Assembly: GCF_018687935.1 (NCBI RefSeq)
Contig: NZ_CP061308.1
Coordinates: forward strand, 490,048-554,047
Source of the DNA: Polynucleobacter sp. JS-JIR-5-A7
GTDB taxonomy: Bacteria > Pseudomonadota > Gammaproteobacteria > Burkholderiales > Burkholderiaceae
Length of the DNA stretch: 64,000 nt
Direction: 5' to 3'
Shown: piece by piece, positions 62,575 through 64,000 of the stretch
Layout of the letters: each line of letters starts with the position of its first letter
How positions within the stretch are numbered: position 1 is the stretch's first letter
The notes under the pieces: model-generated
What the model saw: the letters and a program-made list of their open reading frames with translations, nothing else
Databases searched by the model: none
Told to the model about the DNA's origin: nothing
Translations under genes and position numbers: made by a program

Positions 62575-62625
62575 TGAAAGCGCGGATATTTGCCTTGAGG
62601 CCGTTCTACCCCAGTTTTTGGGCTT

Positions 62626-63078
62626 TTAAGCGTTTAAATCGCCTCTCGCGATTCGGCCTTTTTGAACTTCCCACTCTCGTTCCTTGGTAGCAGCACGCTT
62701 GTCATGTTGCTTTTTACCCCTAGCCAGACCGATTTCGCACTTCACATTGCCTTTGGAAAAGTGCAGATTGAGTGGTACGAGGGTATAACCCTTTTGCTCA
62801 ACCTTACCGATCAATTTGCGGATCTCAATGGCATTTAGCAGAAGCTTTCGGGTGCGGGTGCTGTCTGGAACGATATGGGTAGAGGCTGATAGCAGGGGGG
62901 TAATGTGGCAACCAATCAGAAAAAGCTCCGCCTTGCGAATGACGACATAGGCTTCTTTGACGTGCACGCGACCAGCTCGGATGGCTTTTACTTCCCAGCC
63001 CTCTAGCACTAGCCCTGCCTCAAAGCGCTCCTCGATAAAATAATCAAAGAAGGCTTTTTTGTTATCGACGATACTCAT
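62626..63078 (-). CDS. smpB: SsrA-binding protein SmpB
   Basis: Binds tmRNA and delivers it to stalled ribosomes; 150 residues. It shows NKKAFFDYFIEERFEAGLVLEGWEVKA near the start, the LHFSKGNVKCEIGLARGKKQHDKR block, and the basic C-terminal tail. It is divergent from ratA with 25 bp between the starts, a common proteobacterial pairing. Confidence 0.97.
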   Translation of the reverse strand: MSIVDNKKAFFDYFIEERFEAGLVLEGWEVKAIRAGRVHVKEAYVVIRKAELFLIGCHITPLLSASTHIVPDSTRTRKLLLNAIEIRKLIGKVEQKGYTLVPLNLHFSKGNVKCEIGLARGKKQHDKRAATKEREWEVQKGRIARGDLNA

Positions 63079-63103
63079 ATTTATTTAGCTTCCAAGATCG
63101 ATT

Positions 63104-63535
63104 ATGGCAGACGTCTACAAGACCGTTTTAATTGGCCAATCAGCCGACCGAATGTATGGTTTGGTGACTGATGTAGCGCGTTACCCAGAGTTTTTACCTT
63201 GGTGTGGTGGGGTAGAAATTTTTGAGCAAACCGAAACTGTTTTGGATGCCAAAATCAATATCAATTTCAAGGGCATTAATCAGTACTTTCATACTCGCAA
63301 TGTGAACCATCGCCCCGAGACCATTGATATGGTTTTTGTGGATGGGCCATTCAAACATTTTTCAGGACAGTGGAATTTCATTCCTTTGCGAGAAGATGCT
63401 TGTAAGGTGGAATTTAAGCTCCATTGGGAATTTAAGAGCGTGATTCTGGATAAGATCATTGGACCTGTGTTTGGACACATTGCAGGGACATTTGTGGATT
63501 GTTTTGTAAAGCGCGCAGAAGAGCTGTATGGCTAA
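63104..63535 (+). CDS. ratA: RatA/Coq10-like START-domain protein
   Basis: A 143-residue START-like protein, one long cavity domain. It starts ADVYKTVLIGQSADRMYGLVTDVARYPEFLPWCGG, typical of the YfjG/RatA family. Relatives are linked to ubiquinone binding like Coq10; RatA of E. coli was also described as blocking 70S assembly. It lies next to smpB and overlaps the next gene by 8 nt. Confidence 0.93.
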   Translation: MADVYKTVLIGQSADRMYGLVTDVARYPEFLPWCGGVEIFEQTETVLDAKININFKGINQYFHTRNVNHRPETIDMVFVDGPFKHFSGQWNFIPLREDACKVEFKLHWEFKSVILDKIIGPVFGHIAGTFVDCFVKRAEELYG

Positions 63536-63878
63536 TCGCACGATGGAGATCTGGATTTGTGATGCTAGGCAAGGCAATCCGATACTCAGTCCTTTTCAAC
63601 TGGTCCTCACCCCTACTGAAACCCCGACAGTGGGCTTGGCACTCCTAAAAGCTGGCTTAGTGGTGGATCAAGCAGACCCGGCTTTTGCTAGAAAGGGCTG
63701 TTACGGCGTTTTTGGAAAACGTAAGGAGTGGGATAGCCCAATTTATGCCGGAGATCGCTTAGAGCTCTACTCCCCCTTATTAATTGACCCTAAGGCGGTC
63801 CGGCGCAAAAAGGCAAACCAGAACCAGGACGCCAAATTCCAGGCAGCGGCAGCCAAAAGGAAGGCTAGGAGGCTATAA
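63528..63878 (+). CDS. rnfH: RnfH family protein (RatB), ubiquitin-like fold
   Basis: A 116-residue protein of the RnfH/RatB family with a beta-grasp fold. The RKGCYGVFGKRKEWDSPIYAGDRLELYSPLLIDPK block is typical (about 52-86), and the tail is Lys/Arg/Ala-rich. It starts at an ATG inside the end of ratA, with GAAGAG upstream; an ATG at 63543 is possible. Function not established. Confidence 0.9.
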   Translation: MANRTMEIWICDARQGNPILSPFQLVLTPTETPTVGLALLKAGLVVDQADPAFARKGCYGVFGKRKEWDSPIYAGDRLELYSPLLIDPKAVRRKKANQNQDAKFQAAAAKRKARRL

Positions 63879-63879
63879 T
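63874..63879 (+). promoter_or_regulatory. Possible -10 box of guaB
   Basis: A perfect TATAAT overlaps the stop of rnfH, 25 bp before guaB. The -35 region is weak, so this is only a candidate. Confidence 0.3.
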
Positions 63880-63904
63880 CTGTTTTTGTGACTAGGGGTT
63901 TTGC

Positions 63905-64000
63905 ATGCGACTCATTCAAAAAGCACTCACTTTTGACGATGTGCTCCTCGTACCGGCCTATTCTGCGGTGCTCCCTCGAGATGCCAGCTTGGCAAGCAAG
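63905..64000 (+). CDS. guaB: IMP dehydrogenase, 5' part (runs off the window)
   Basis: The first 32 residues, MRLIQKALTFDDVLLVPAY and on, match the conserved N-terminus of IMP dehydrogenase, which converts IMP to XMP in guanine nucleotide synthesis. The rest lies beyond the window. It follows rnfH by 26 bp, in line with the ratA-rnfH-guaB order of Burkholderiales. Confidence 0.93.
   Translation, partial: MRLIQKALTFDDVLLVPAYSAVLPRDASLASK

Overview
The window reads as the chromosome of a betaproteobacterium of the Burkholderiaceae, most likely Polynucleobacter or a close relative. This rests on gene order (map / rpsB-tsf-pyrH-frr-uppS-cdsA-dxr-rseP-bamA-ompH-lpxD-fabZ-lpxA-lpxB-rnhB; dapD-dapE-prmB; smc-zipA-ligA; smpB / ratA-rnfH-guaB), moderate GC and small intergenic gaps. 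The genus is an inference from layout and protein style, not from a search.

Layout. 1-5.5 kb: an incomplete divergent gene, then lolC-lolD-tatD-comEC (lipoprotein export, a TatD nuclease, DNA uptake). 5.5-6.2 kb: a hicAB toxin-antitoxin pair. 6.2-11.15 kb: a compact integrated element of about 4.9 kb in the 3' half of the initiator tRNA-fMet gene, bounded by 47-bp direct repeats. It carries a tyrosine integrase, a possible structured RNA, an AlpA-like HTH protein, a YdaU-like protein, two small ORFs and a 475-residue orphan cargo gene. 11.3-24.9 kb: kup, a small exported protein, radA, the lysine/peptidoglycan genes dapD-dapE with prmB on the minus strand, then smc-zipA-ligA. 24.9-30.8 kb: sugar-acid and C2/C3 metabolism (class II aldolase, tautomerase, ketopantoate-reductase-like enzyme, LysR regulator, gcl, hyi). 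31.0-33.6 kb: an AT-rich three-gene cassette (S-adenosylhomocysteinase-like protein, multi-spanning membrane protein, NUDIX hydrolase) that looks accessory. 33.6-37 kb: glnD and map on the minus strand. 37.3-52.3 kb: a long run of translation, isoprenoid, phospholipid, outer-membrane-assembly and lipid A genes. 52.3-58.3 kb: ppsR/ppsA, then a CoA-transferase / HMG-CoA-lyase / VOC operon. 58.3-62.5 kb: the minus-strand Anbu operon (circularly permuted ATP-grasp, alpha-E, transglutaminase-like, Anbu proteasome-like hydrolase). 62.6-64 kb: smpB, ratA, rnfH and the 5' end of guaB.

How parts work together. The central core run couples translation (S2, EF-Ts, RRF), undecaprenyl and isoprenoid synthesis (UppS, Dxr), phospholipid precursor (CdsA) and the outer membrane (RseP, BamA, OmpH, LpxD/A/B, FabZ). 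The glyoxylate module condenses two glyoxylates (Gcl) to tartronate semialdehyde, interconvertible with hydroxypyruvate (Hyi). A matching inverted repeat ATTCC-N5-GGAAT lies both in the lysR-gcl gap and before the ketopantoate-reductase-like gene, so one LysR protein may control both.

Most worth a second look: the tRNA-fMet element with its RNA-like leader and orphan cargo; the SAHH-like/membrane/NUDIX cassette; the shared LysR-type operators; a RseP that appears to lack one PDZ domain; and the Anbu operon, whose Anbu carries a lysine-rich tail. The Anbu operon is a described family of unknown function; the first two I do not recognise as described systems.
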